The notes under the pieces were generated by a model that did no database searches, was not told where the DNA came from, and was given only the letters and a program-made list of their open reading frames with translations. A DNA stretch of 5,394 nucleotides, from contig JAKBRR010000148.1 in assembly GCA_021845325.1 (NCBI GenBank), positions 1 to 5,394 on the forward strand, in the 5' to 3' direction. This document shows, piece by piece, positions 1-5,394 of this stretch; the stretch's first letter is position 1; every line of letters begins with the position of its first letter. The position numbers and the translations under genes were made by a program. This DNA comes from Thermoplasmata archaeon (GTDB lineage: Archaea > Thermoplasmatota > Thermoplasmata > Thermoplasmatales > Thermoplasmataceae).

Positions 1-1857
1 ATAGGGTATTCAACAACATTGATTGTAATAAATATAAACCAGTCATACAATACCACTAACTGCAACAAGATTACAAGTATATCCGGCACTATTCAGAAAA
101 ACGTTTCAAATTCATCTGTAATAGTAACCGGAAGTGAAACATTAAATGGGCAGATAAACAATGAAGTTACTACTGGTCTGGTAGAGGCTCTTGGTATTGG
201 AATATTCCTTTCAATATTGATCGTAGGTTTATATTTCAGATCCATAAAGGCAGCTTTTATGCCTCTTCTTATTTTTATCTTCTCCGCTATGATCTCTTTA
301 GGTTTGAACGGGTTTCTTTACAAATATGTTCTTCACACACAGCTTTCATTCATAACACCTACTCTTTTACTTCTTCTTCTATTAGGTCTTACAAGCGATT
401 ATGTCGTATACATAATGGCAAGATACAGGAAAGAACTGGCTGAAGGTCAGGAGCACCCCACAGTTGTATCCTCCAGATGGGCTGGTCATGCGGTATTTAC
501 TTCAGGTGTAACTGTTGTCATTTCCTATATTGTACTGTGGCTATCCCACGTACCTATTTTTAGTGACTCAGGTCTCACAAATGCAATCGGGGTAACAACA
601 TCTATTATACTTGCAAATACGCTCTTGCTCGCAATTCTTCACAGATATGGAAGAAAGATTCTTAACATCAAAGATGGCAAGGAATATAAGGGTACTCCAG
701 GCCAGAATCTAATGACAAAGGTAGGTCAATTTTCAACAGGGAAGAAAAACACTCTTATCATTATATTCATTGTTGTATCAATATCAGCTCTAACCTTCTA
801 TTTTATAACGCCCACAAATATGGATATATTCAAGCTGATACCTCAAAGCTCCGGTGTTCAATCAATAGAGGCAGTTAACGCCTCTTTCGGAGGGGATTTC
901 TTTGACAGATCATTTATCGTTGTTCATTTTGCTCAGCCCCTGATCTATGCCAACGGTTCCTTTAATTTGGCAGAAATGCAGAAACTATCCATGATAGAAA
1001 ATACAACTGCCCATATGTCAGGAATTCAGGGAATATTTGGTCCTACATATCCTTACGGGAACTTCATATCTTTATCAAGCATGCAATCGTATCCAGGCAG
1101 CACTGCTCAGATGTATTTGAATCAGAGTCGCTCATTTATAGGAGCCAATTCCAAATATGCAGAGATTGTGTTTGAAACCTCTTCACTTGCATGGACAACG
1201 CCTGCTTCAGTAACCGTAAGCAACCTGAATAATGCTCTTTCCGCAAATACCAGCAATCTTGGTTACACATACAATATTGGAGGTCTCACAGAGGGATTTT
1301 CAAATGCATATACAATTACTGCTTCATCATTCTCTGAAATGATACCTATTCTCGCCATAGCAATATTCATAATTCTCTTAATTCAGTTAAGCTCAGTTCT
1401 TACACCGGTAAGGCTGATTATTATGGTGATGGCCTCAGTTATAATGTCATTGTCTATTTCATTTATTTTGTTCCATTATATACAGCATTTTCCATTGATT
1501 ATATTTATGCCAATGTTTGCTTTCATAACGTTGCTTGCAGTAGGACTGGATTATGATATTTTCATGATATCAAGGGTAAAGGAGGAGGTAATCAAGGGTA
1601 AGACCGAGAAGGAAGCCATAATCATTTCCGTAAAGGAAAACGGTGGGGTAATAGTAACGCTTGGGGCAGTACTTGCAGTAACCTTCGGTTCACTTTACAT
1701 CAGCACATTAGGGATAATACAGGAAATTGGAATGAGTCTAGCCATAGGTGTTCTTGTTGACACTTTTATAACATGGCCATTCTTTGTACCAGCTGTAATG
1801 CTAATGTTGAAAAAATATAACTGGTGGCCAAGTAAAATTGGAGCAGGTAAACAATGA
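1..1857 (+). CDS. MMPL/RND-family membrane transporter, 5' end missing
   Basis: The frame is open from base 1 to a TGA at 1855-1857, so the gene starts upstream; the TTG at 19 is internal. With residues numbered from base 1 (618 visible), there are eleven hydrophobic segments near 60-79, 85-107, 114-140, 164-184, 190-214, 250-270, 447-465, 469-491, 497-523, 547-568 and 576-604. They correspond to helices 2-12 of the twelve-helix MMPL fold. Helix 1 and most of the first external domain are lost; the second external domain is 271-442. Each half carries the family's Asp-Tyr proton-relay pair, in GLTSDY (D133/Y134, bases 397-402) and GLDYD (D517/Y518, bases 1549-1554), followed by a basic cytoplasmic segment. 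The protein should therefore be a proton-driven exporter in the cytoplasmic membrane. Known MMPL proteins move lipids, lipid-linked precursors or hydrophobic compounds; the substrate here cannot be read from sequence. Family assignment is firm. Confidence 0.9.
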   Translation: MGYSTTLIVININQSYNTTNCNKITSISGTIQKNVSNSSVIVTGSETLNGQINNEVTTGLVEALGIGIFLSILIVGLYFRSIKAAFMPLLIFIFSAMISLGLNGFLYKYVLHTQLSFITPTLLLLLLLGLTSDYVVYIMARYRKELAEGQEHPTVVSSRWAGHAVFTSGVTVVISYIVLWLSHVPIFSDSGLTNAIGVTTSIILANTLLLAILHRYGRKILNIKDGKEYKGTPGQNLMTKVGQFSTGKKNTLIIIFIVVSISALTFYFITPTNMDIFKLIPQSSGVQSIEAVNASFGGDFFDRSFIVVHFAQPLIYANGSFNLAEMQKLSMIENTTAHMSGIQGIFGPTYPYGNFISLSSMQSYPGSTAQMYLNQSRSFIGANSKYAEIVFETSSLAWTTPASVTVSNLNNALSANTSNLGYTYNIGGLTEGFSNAYTITASSFSEMIPILAIAIFIILLIQLSSVLTPVRLIIMVMASVIMSLSISFILFHYIQHFPLIIFMPMFAFITLLAVGLDYDIFMISRVKEEVIKGKTEKEAIIISVKENGGVIVTLGAVLAVTFGSLYISTLGIIQEIGMSLAIGVLVDTFITWPFFVPAVMLMLKKYNWWPSKIGAGKQ

Positions 1858-1865
1858 ATATATAA
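1858..1865 (+). promoter_or_regulatory. candidate TATA box for the LhgO-like gene
   Basis: ATATATAA lies directly after the transporter stop. Used as a TATA box it would start transcription near 1887, giving a leader of about 26 bases that contains the Shine-Dalgarno at 1902-1906. A second, better consensus match, TCTAAATA at 1881-1888, would start transcription near 1910 and cut off that site. Read-through from the transporter is equally possible, so this call is weak. Confidence 0.25.
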
Positions 1866-1901
1866 TCATCCTCCCTTTTATCTAAATACTAATAAATTTC
1901 T

Positions 1902-1906
1902 GGTGA
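1902..1906 (+). promoter_or_regulatory. ribosome binding site deciding a GTG start
   Basis: GGTGA is complementary to the UCACC of the archaeal 16S rRNA 3' end and sits six bases before the GTG at 1913. An in-frame TGA at 1910-1912 directly precedes that GTG, and no other start codon lies before the dinucleotide-binding glycines, so GTG is the only credible start. None of the other three visible gene starts in the window has such a site. Confidence 0.75.
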
Positions 1907-1912
1907 AATTGA

Positions 1913-3244
1913 GTGGATAATAAAAAGAAAGTTCTTGTCATTGGAAGTGGTATTTTAGGAAATACACTGGCATTCTGGCTCTCCGAAATTTCAAAGATTG
2001 AAGTGATCGTTATTGAGAAAGAGAACGATACTTCACTTCACACAACGTCGAGAAACACAGGTATGATTCATAGGCCCTTTTATATGAATCCAGAAAAAAA
2101 GGCTACTCTGGCGAAGTCTGCTTCCATATCCTATCATTTATGGAAATCTTTTGCAGGCATTTTTGACATGCCATGGAAGGAAGTCGGCACTCTGGAAGTG
2201 GCAAAAACAGAAGCACAGATAAAAACACTGGAAAAGTATTCAAAATGGGCAATTCAGAATGGATTGGGTGAAAAAGAGATTGCGCTTCTCAATCAGGAAG
2301 AGGTCAAAAACCTTGAAAGAAATGTTTCTGCCCCCGGAGGTATTCTGTCGAAGACTGACACATCCACAAATTACGGTCTTCTTTCCAGGAAACTGTATGA
2401 GATAAACAAAAAGAATGGAGTCAGTTATCTTTTTAACACTGATGTTAGGGGTATTGATGATGAAAAGCAGTATATATCATATTCATTGAACGGTTCTAAA
2501 AAAACAGAAAAAATGTATTATGATCTCATTATTAATGCTGCAGGCAATAAGTCAATAGATTTAGCTCATCAGGTTGGAATTCAGAAGGATTTATCCATTC
2601 TATATTTCAGGGGAGAGTACTGGAAGGTTGACAGCGATCTCAATGGATTCGTGAAGCGAAATATATATTCTGTCGCAGATAACCCTGAATTTCCTTTTCT
2701 TGATCCTCACCTGATTCTCAGACCTGATGGTTCACTGGAGATAGGTCCGAACGCAGTTCCTGTAGGAGGACCTTATTCGTATCGTGAGGGAACATCGAAA
2801 AACTTTCAGATTTGGCCTTTATTTAAAAGACCTCTTTCCCCTAAGCTCAGTCTTTTCTTCAATTCGCAATTTCTGAAACTTGCAATGGCCGAATGGGAAT
2901 CATCGCTAAGTCAAAGAAAAATGATTCAGAGGATCAATTCATTTATCCCTGGAATGGATTACAGAAAAGCAAGAACAAGAGGTTTTTCTGGAATAAGAGG
3001 GTCTCTGGTCGATAAAAACGGATTTGTTCCTGAAACAATTGTAAGAAATACGGATACTTCAATACACATACTGAACTATAATTCCCCTGGTGCTACAGGA
3101 GCACCTTATTTTTCTTATTTGGTGATAAAATCAATTCAAAGGAATGGATTTTTGGGTGAAGATAAATTAGAATTAACTAATACACACAATGTTTGGAAAA
3201 ATGTTAATGAATTGGAATACGGACCAGAATTGAAAATATTCTGA
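1913..3244 (+). CDS. FAD-dependent oxidoreductase, L-2-hydroxyglutarate oxidase (LhgO)-like
   Basis: This 443-residue protein has the DAO fold. The N-terminal FAD site is VLVIGSGILG (GxGxxG at 11-16), with the ribose-binding acid E35 ending the second strand. LhgO-family blocks follow in the right order: SRNTGMIHRPFY (46-57), APGGIL (140-145), YFRGEYW (231-237), a DGSLEIGPNAVP block (272-283), SGIRGSL (359-365) and NSPGATGAPY (390-399). Length matches E. coli LhgO (about 420 residues) plus a C-terminal tail of roughly 30. Known members oxidise L-2-hydroxyglutarate or related 2-hydroxy acids to the keto acid and pass electrons to the membrane quinone pool or to oxygen. The FAD-proximal motif is divergent (RNTGMIHRPFY against family HNSGVIHAGVY), so the substrate may differ. 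The gene begins 55 bases after the transporter on the same strand and could share its transcript. Fold and family are confident; substrate is not. Confidence 0.88.
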   Translation: MDNKKKVLVIGSGILGNTLAFWLSEISKIEVIVIEKENDTSLHTTSRNTGMIHRPFYMNPEKKATLAKSASISYHLWKSFAGIFDMPWKEVGTLEVAKTEAQIKTLEKYSKWAIQNGLGEKEIALLNQEEVKNLERNVSAPGGILSKTDTSTNYGLLSRKLYEINKKNGVSYLFNTDVRGIDDEKQYISYSLNGSKKTEKMYYDLIINAAGNKSIDLAHQVGIQKDLSILYFRGEYWKVDSDLNGFVKRNIYSVADNPEFPFLDPHLILRPDGSLEIGPNAVPVGGPYSYREGTSKNFQIWPLFKRPLSPKLSLFFNSQFLKLAMAEWESSLSQRKMIQRINSFIPGMDYRKARTRGFSGIRGSLVDKNGFVPETIVRNTDTSIHILNYNSPGATGAPYFSYLVIKSIQRNGFLGEDKLELTNTHNVWKNVNELEYGPELKIF

Positions 3245-3266
3245 TCCAGTTATCATCTGTTCTATT

Positions 3267-3851
3267 TCAATTTTTATCCCTTTGAGCAGGTCCCAATAGA
3301 TAAATTGAGAATCCAAGTGCCCATATGAGATTTGGAATAACAATAAGTCTTTCCATACCACCCTCACCCAATCCAAGATGTATTTTTCCAATGAACAGAA
3401 TTAAGGCAGCGAGACCAACAGTTCCCAGGAATGCCCAGAATGCAGATATAAGGTTCTTATTTCTGTATAAGACAGCATAGGATGCAAGGGAGGAAAACAG
3501 GAAAGCAAAAAGAGCAAAAATAAGATGCAAGGTCCCTATGTAATTTTCGTTGATTATTCCCACACCTGCAGATCCTATTCCGGCAAGTATCAGAAAAATC
3601 ATAAGAGGGAAGGAATATTCTTTAAGCATTAAACCTGATAAAATCAGTAATGCACCAAGAATAATTATTGTAGCTGAGAAAAGCCACCAGTAAGGTGTAT
3701 ATGCTGGAACACCCAGATGGCTGATCGTGTTTGAATGTATGGAATAGTTTGGCGCAAGAAACCCGGCTATATTTAAAAAAACTATAAACTGGGCTACAGC
3801 AATGAATAACAGGTAGGCAACTATTCTTATATCACGTTTGAAGAAATCCAT
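3267..3851 (-). CDS. DUF998-type six-helix integral membrane protein
   Basis: This 194-residue protein starts with ATG at 3851-3849. Six hydrophobic helices lie near residues 9-31, 55-75, 81-101, 105-128, 134-154 and 168-187. Basic residues (KRDIR, KEY, RNKN, QRDKN) fall on one face, which by the positive-inside rule puts both termini in the cytoplasm. Two motifs I recognise from archaeal DUF998 proteins, PNYSIHSNTISHLG (34-47) and LGLGEGGMER (159-168), then both lie in extracytoplasmic loops. No function is established for the family that I could assign here, and nothing in the sequence shows catalysis or transport directly. The gene is convergent with the LhgO-like gene (22 bases between stops) and divergent from the HAD phosphatase, with its own promoter and no Shine-Dalgarno. 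Membrane topology is confident; the DUF998 label is by motif recall. Confidence 0.8.
   Translation of the reverse strand: MDFFKRDIRIVAYLLFIAVAQFIVFLNIAGFLAPNYSIHSNTISHLGVPAYTPYWWLFSATIIILGALLILSGLMLKEYSFPLMIFLILAGIGSAGVGIINENYIGTLHLIFALFAFLFSSLASYAVLYRNKNLISAFWAFLGTVGLAALILFIGKIHLGLGEGGMERLIVIPNLIWALGFSIYLLGPAQRDKN
3270..3276 (+). terminator. possible oligo-T terminator of the LhgO-like gene
   Basis: A run of five T (3271-3275) follows the LhgO-like stop by about 27 bases, inside the last codons of the convergent DUF998 gene. Archaeal termination is often at oligo-T without a hairpin, and none is seen. Runs of five T are common in DNA of this composition, so the call is weak. Confidence 0.2.
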
Positions 3852-3872
3852 GTTCAGTTATTAATTTTATAG

Positions 3873-3883
3873 TATAAATATTT
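3873..3883 (-). promoter_or_regulatory. TATA box of the DUF998 gene, leaderless
   Basis: Read on the minus strand, AAATATTTATA spans -32 to -22 relative to the ATG at 3851. Its TATTTATA core is centred near -25, the usual distance from an archaeal transcription start. No Shine-Dalgarno precedes the ATG. Together these suggest transcription begins at or very near the A of the start codon. Confidence 0.6.
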
Positions 3884-3949
3884 ATTGATATATTTAATTG
3901 GAGGCAAAGGCTTTACTTAATTGTGAACAATCTAAAACTGTTGAACATG

Positions 3950-3957
3950 ACTAAATA
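3950..3957 (+). promoter_or_regulatory. TATA box of the HAD phosphatase gene, leaderless
   Basis: ACTAAATA matches six of eight positions of the archaeal TTTAAATA consensus and is centred about 24.5 bases before the ATG at 3978. No Shine-Dalgarno lies before the gene, so a leaderless transcript is likely. The 126-base divergent spacer holds this promoter and that of the DUF998 gene on opposite strands, their boxes about 70 bases apart. Confidence 0.55.
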
Positions 3958-3977
3958 TACTTAAGAAATCATGTTCT

Positions 3978-4466
3978 ATGAATAAGGCGTTATTTATTGA
4001 CAGGGACGGAACAATCAATGTAGATTGTCCATATTGCAGTAAGCCTGAACAAATTAGAATTTACAAGGACGCAATCGATCTGATTAAGAGTTATAAAAAA
4101 TTTGGTTTTTTAATAATAGTGATAAGCAATCAATCAGGAATTGGAAGAAAATTATTCAGTGAGCAAGACGCTATAAATTTTAATGAATCTCTGAACAATT
4201 GCTTAAAGAAATTTAATTCAGGCATAGACAAATTTTATTTCTGTCCGCATACGCCTGATGATAATTGTAACTGCAGAAAGCCTAAAGATGGATTAATAAA
4301 GAGGGCGATGTCTGAGAACGATATCGATCTCATCGGGAGTATATTTGTTGGTGATCGTGATGATATTGATGGTGAATTGGCCAGGAATATGAGTATGCAC
4401 TATAAAATACTAAAAAGAACTGGCAACGAGAAGGTAATTTCCTATGAGGAGTGCTTGAAATTGTAA
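3978..4466 (+). CDS. HAD-IIIA phosphatase of the GmhB / HisB-N type
   Basis: This 162-residue protein carries all HAD motifs: DRDGT with nucleophile D8 and acid/base D10, ISNQSG with S50-N51, K101/K103 after the zinc loop, and VGDRDDID with D126 and D131 as the metal-binding acids. The zinc loop typical of GmhB and the HisB phosphatase domain is complete: C89-x-H91 and C97-x-C99, then RKP. Family members remove a phosphate from D-glycero-D-manno-heptose 1,7-bisphosphate or histidinol phosphate in the cytoplasm. No other heptose or histidine gene is visible to choose between them. An extra CPYC (17-20) follows motif I. The ATG at 3978 is the only start after an in-frame TGA at 3948-3950. Hand-counted G+C over 4021-4440 is about 33%, below its neighbours, which may indicate later acquisition. 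Class is confident; substrate is open. Confidence 0.9.
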   Translation: MNKALFIDRDGTINVDCPYCSKPEQIRIYKDAIDLIKSYKKFGFLIIVISNQSGIGRKLFSEQDAINFNESLNNCLKKFNSGIDKFYFCPHTPDDNCNCRKPKDGLIKRAMSENDIDLIGSIFVGDRDDIDGELARNMSMHYKILKRTGNEKVISYEECLKL

Positions 4467-4468
4467 TG

Positions 4469-4473
4469 TTTTT
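4469..4473 (+). terminator. oligo-T after the HAD gene
   Basis: Five T begin two bases after the TAA at 4464-4466. This is a plausible archaeal oligo-T termination signal with no hairpin. The following gene appears to have its own promoter, which fits termination here, but the run is short. Confidence 0.3.
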
Positions 4474-4505
4474 AGAAGACTCCCAAGAATGATTATGAAT
4501 AATTA

Positions 4506-4539
4506 AAATAAACAATTTGTTCATGTTAAATAAACAAAT
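4506..4539. repeat. direct and inverted AACAA repeats in a spacer
   Basis: AAATAAACAA occurs exactly at 4506-4515 and 4528-4537, 22 bases apart, about two helical turns. The first copy overlaps a perfect 11-base palindrome, AACAATTTGTT (4511-4521). ATTTGTT (4515-4521) also pairs with AACAAAT (4533-4539) across 11 bases. The spacer is very AT-rich, so some of this is expected by chance. Regulator binding is possible but unproven. Confidence 0.35.
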
Positions 4540-4576
4540 ATAACAGTATTGTCATTAATTTCACAATTATATTATT

Positions 4577-4589
4577 AAAACGTCGTTTT
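4577..4589. promoter_or_regulatory. palindromic candidate operator upstream of the asparagine synthetase gene
   Basis: AAAACG-T-CGTTTT is a perfect inverted repeat, with six-base arms around one central base. Its centre (4583) is about 49 bases before the ATG at 4632 and about 13 bases clear of the proposed TATA box. It contains the main G+C patch of an otherwise AT-only stretch. That position, just upstream of the BRE/TATA, is where archaeal activators such as Lrp/AsnC-type proteins often bind; the regulator is not identified. Confidence 0.45.
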
Positions 4590-4601
4590 CCTATTGAAAT
4601 G

Positions 4602-4609
4602 ATATTAAT
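4602..4609 (+). promoter_or_regulatory. TATA box of the asparagine synthetase gene, leaderless
   Basis: ATATTAAT is centred about 26.5 bases before the ATG at 4632, the expected spacing for a transcript starting at the start codon. The sequence just before the ATG holds no Shine-Dalgarno. The surrounding DNA is almost pure A/T, so the exact box is uncertain. Confidence 0.45.
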
Positions 4610-4631
4610 ATTATTAATTAATCTAAAACTT

Positions 4632-5394
4632 ATGGAAGAAATATCAATCAGAGAGACAATTGAACCACTGAACAGGTCAACTCTCCGTAATGCTTTGAGG
4701 ATAAACGGAACAGTCAGAAGCTATTTTTCTGAGTTTTTAAGAAACATGGGCTATCTGGAAATTCCACCGGTGATTTATTCAACAGCAACCGATCCATTAA
4801 ACCACCCGGTTTTCGATACCTCCTTTGAATATTATGGCCAAAAATATTCAATTACCAAGAGCATGATTTTCCACAAGCAGATTGCTGTTCAGTATCTGGG
4901 TAAAATCTTCACATTCTCTCCAAATGTAAGGCTTGAAACATCAGATAAGGCATCCACCGGTAGGCATCTTTCAGAATTTACGCAAATAGATATTGAATGT
5001 TTGAATGCTACCAGAGACGATATGATTTCTCTTGCCGAAAATATGATTTCAGGGGTAATTGCAGAGGTTAAGAATAAAAACAGCCAGGACCTTACAGATT
5101 TAAAACGTATTTTAAACCAGCCGGAAAAGCCATTTGTCAAAATCAGGTATGAAGATGCCCTGAGCCAACACGGAAAACATTTCGAGGATGTGTTATCTGC
5201 AAAAATGAGCGATCCTTTCTGGATTATAGATATACCAGTAAATGAAAGGGAATTTTATGACAGGGAGGATCCAGAAAATGAGGGATATCTTATGGATATG
5301 GATCTTATATATCCAGAGGGATTTGGTGAGGCTATTTCAGGTGGTGAAAGGGAATTTGAAATAGAAAATATTCTTCAAAGGGTGGCTCTCAAGG
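4632..5394 (+). CDS. archaeal asparagine synthetase (AsnRS-like, AS-AR type), 3' end missing
   Basis: The frame is open from ATG 4632 to the window edge: 254 codons plus one base. Class II tRNA-synthetase motif 1 lies around residues 35-55 (ending in TATDP). Motif 2 has RLE (R100, E102) followed by RHLSEFTQIDIE (111-122), typical of the Asp/AsnRS group. LIYPEGFGEAISGGERE (225-241) matches the archaeal AS-AR subgroup, which makes asparagine from aspartate, ammonia and ATP. Motif 3 is past the edge. Only about 20 residues precede the catalytic core, so the OB-fold anticodon-binding domain of true AspRS/AsnRS is absent, which favours free-amino-acid synthesis over tRNA charging. The Pyrococcus abyssi enzyme has about 294 residues, so roughly 40 are missing here. 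An in-frame ATG at 4599 would add eleven hydrophobic residues, but it overlaps the proposed TATA box and is less likely. Confidence 0.88.
   Translation, partial: MEEISIRETIEPLNRSTLRNALRINGTVRSYFSEFLRNMGYLEIPPVIYSTATDPLNHPVFDTSFEYYGQKYSITKSMIFHKQIAVQYLGKIFTFSPNVRLETSDKASTGRHLSEFTQIDIECLNATRDDMISLAENMISGVIAEVKNKNSQDLTDLKRILNQPEKPFVKIRYEDALSQHGKHFEDVLSAKMSDPFWIIDIPVNEREFYDREDPENEGYLMDMDLIYPEGFGEAISGGEREFEIENILQRVALK

Noticed and set aside
19..21. TTG as the start of the transporter
   Set aside because: The frame is open back to base 1, and the MMPL fold needs a first helix and external domain upstream, so this codon is internal.
3173..3391. 72-codon reading frame on the minus strand
   Set aside because: It overlaps the end of the LhgO-like gene and the end of the DUF998 gene in another frame, has no family signature, and both overlapped genes are well supported.
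3906..3930. Short inverted repeats AAAGGCTTT (3906-3914) and TTGTGAACAA (3921-3930) in the divergent spacer
   Set aside because: The arms are only four bases and such matches are common in sequence of this composition; there is no second copy to support an operator.
4330..4524. 64-codon reading frame on the minus strand
   Set aside because: It is antisense to the HAD phosphatase across its motif IV. Its product is rich in His, Ser and Tyr with no recognisable domain, as expected of a shadow frame.
4599..4601. In-frame ATG as an alternative start of the asparagine synthetase
   Set aside because: It would add a hydrophobic run encoded by the AT-rich promoter stretch, it overlaps the proposed TATA box, and it is not needed for the family fold.
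4889..5140. 83-codon reading frame on the minus strand
   Set aside because: It is antisense to motif 2 and the following part of the asparagine synthetase, which is clearly coding on the plus strand.
1..5394. A CRISPR array, transposon, toxin-antitoxin pair or defence system
   Set aside because: No regularly spaced repeats, transposase or integrase motifs, terminal repeats or small paired genes were found; nearly all sequence is taken up by five recognisable genes.

Overview
The window is about 5.4 kb of AT-rich DNA. Hand counts give roughly 39-41% G+C in three of the genes, about 33% in the fourth, and less in the spacers. It reads as archaeal. Three of the five genes have a TATA-like box centred about 24-27 bases before the start codon and no Shine-Dalgarno, as expected for leaderless archaeal transcripts. 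Arginine is mostly AGA/AGG and isoleucine often ATA. The last gene is the archaeal, tRNA-synthetase-like kind of asparagine synthetase. Base composition and gene content would suit a Thermoplasmata archaeon such as a Ferroplasma or Cuniculiplasma relative, but that placement is inference.

Layout: (1) 1-1857 (+), most of an MMPL/RND-family membrane transporter whose 5' end lies upstream. (2) 1913-3244 (+), an FAD-dependent oxidoreductase of the L-2-hydroxyglutarate oxidase (LhgO) family, starting at GTG with a Shine-Dalgarno, 55 bases after gene 1. (3) 3267-3851 (-), a six-helix DUF998 membrane protein, convergent with gene 2 across 22 bases. (4) 3978-4466 (+), a zinc-binding HAD phosphatase of the GmhB/HisB-N type, divergent from gene 3. 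(5) 4632-5394 (+), the first 254 codons of an AsnRS-like asparagine synthetase, running off the right edge. No spacer exceeds 165 bases. I see no tRNA or rRNA gene, CRISPR array, insertion sequence or integrase.

The genes do not form an obvious single pathway. Genes 1 and 2 may be co-transcribed. Genes 3, 4 and 5 each appear to have their own promoter. This looks like ordinary chromosomal housekeeping and accessory content, and I found no convincing new multi-gene system. The points most worth a second look are a perfect 13-base palindrome just upstream of the asparagine synthetase promoter, the altered FAD/substrate-site motif in the LhgO-like oxidase, the low-G+C GmhB-like phosphatase in an apparently archaeal genome, and the confinement of all N-glycosylation sequons in the transporter to its extracytoplasmic loops.
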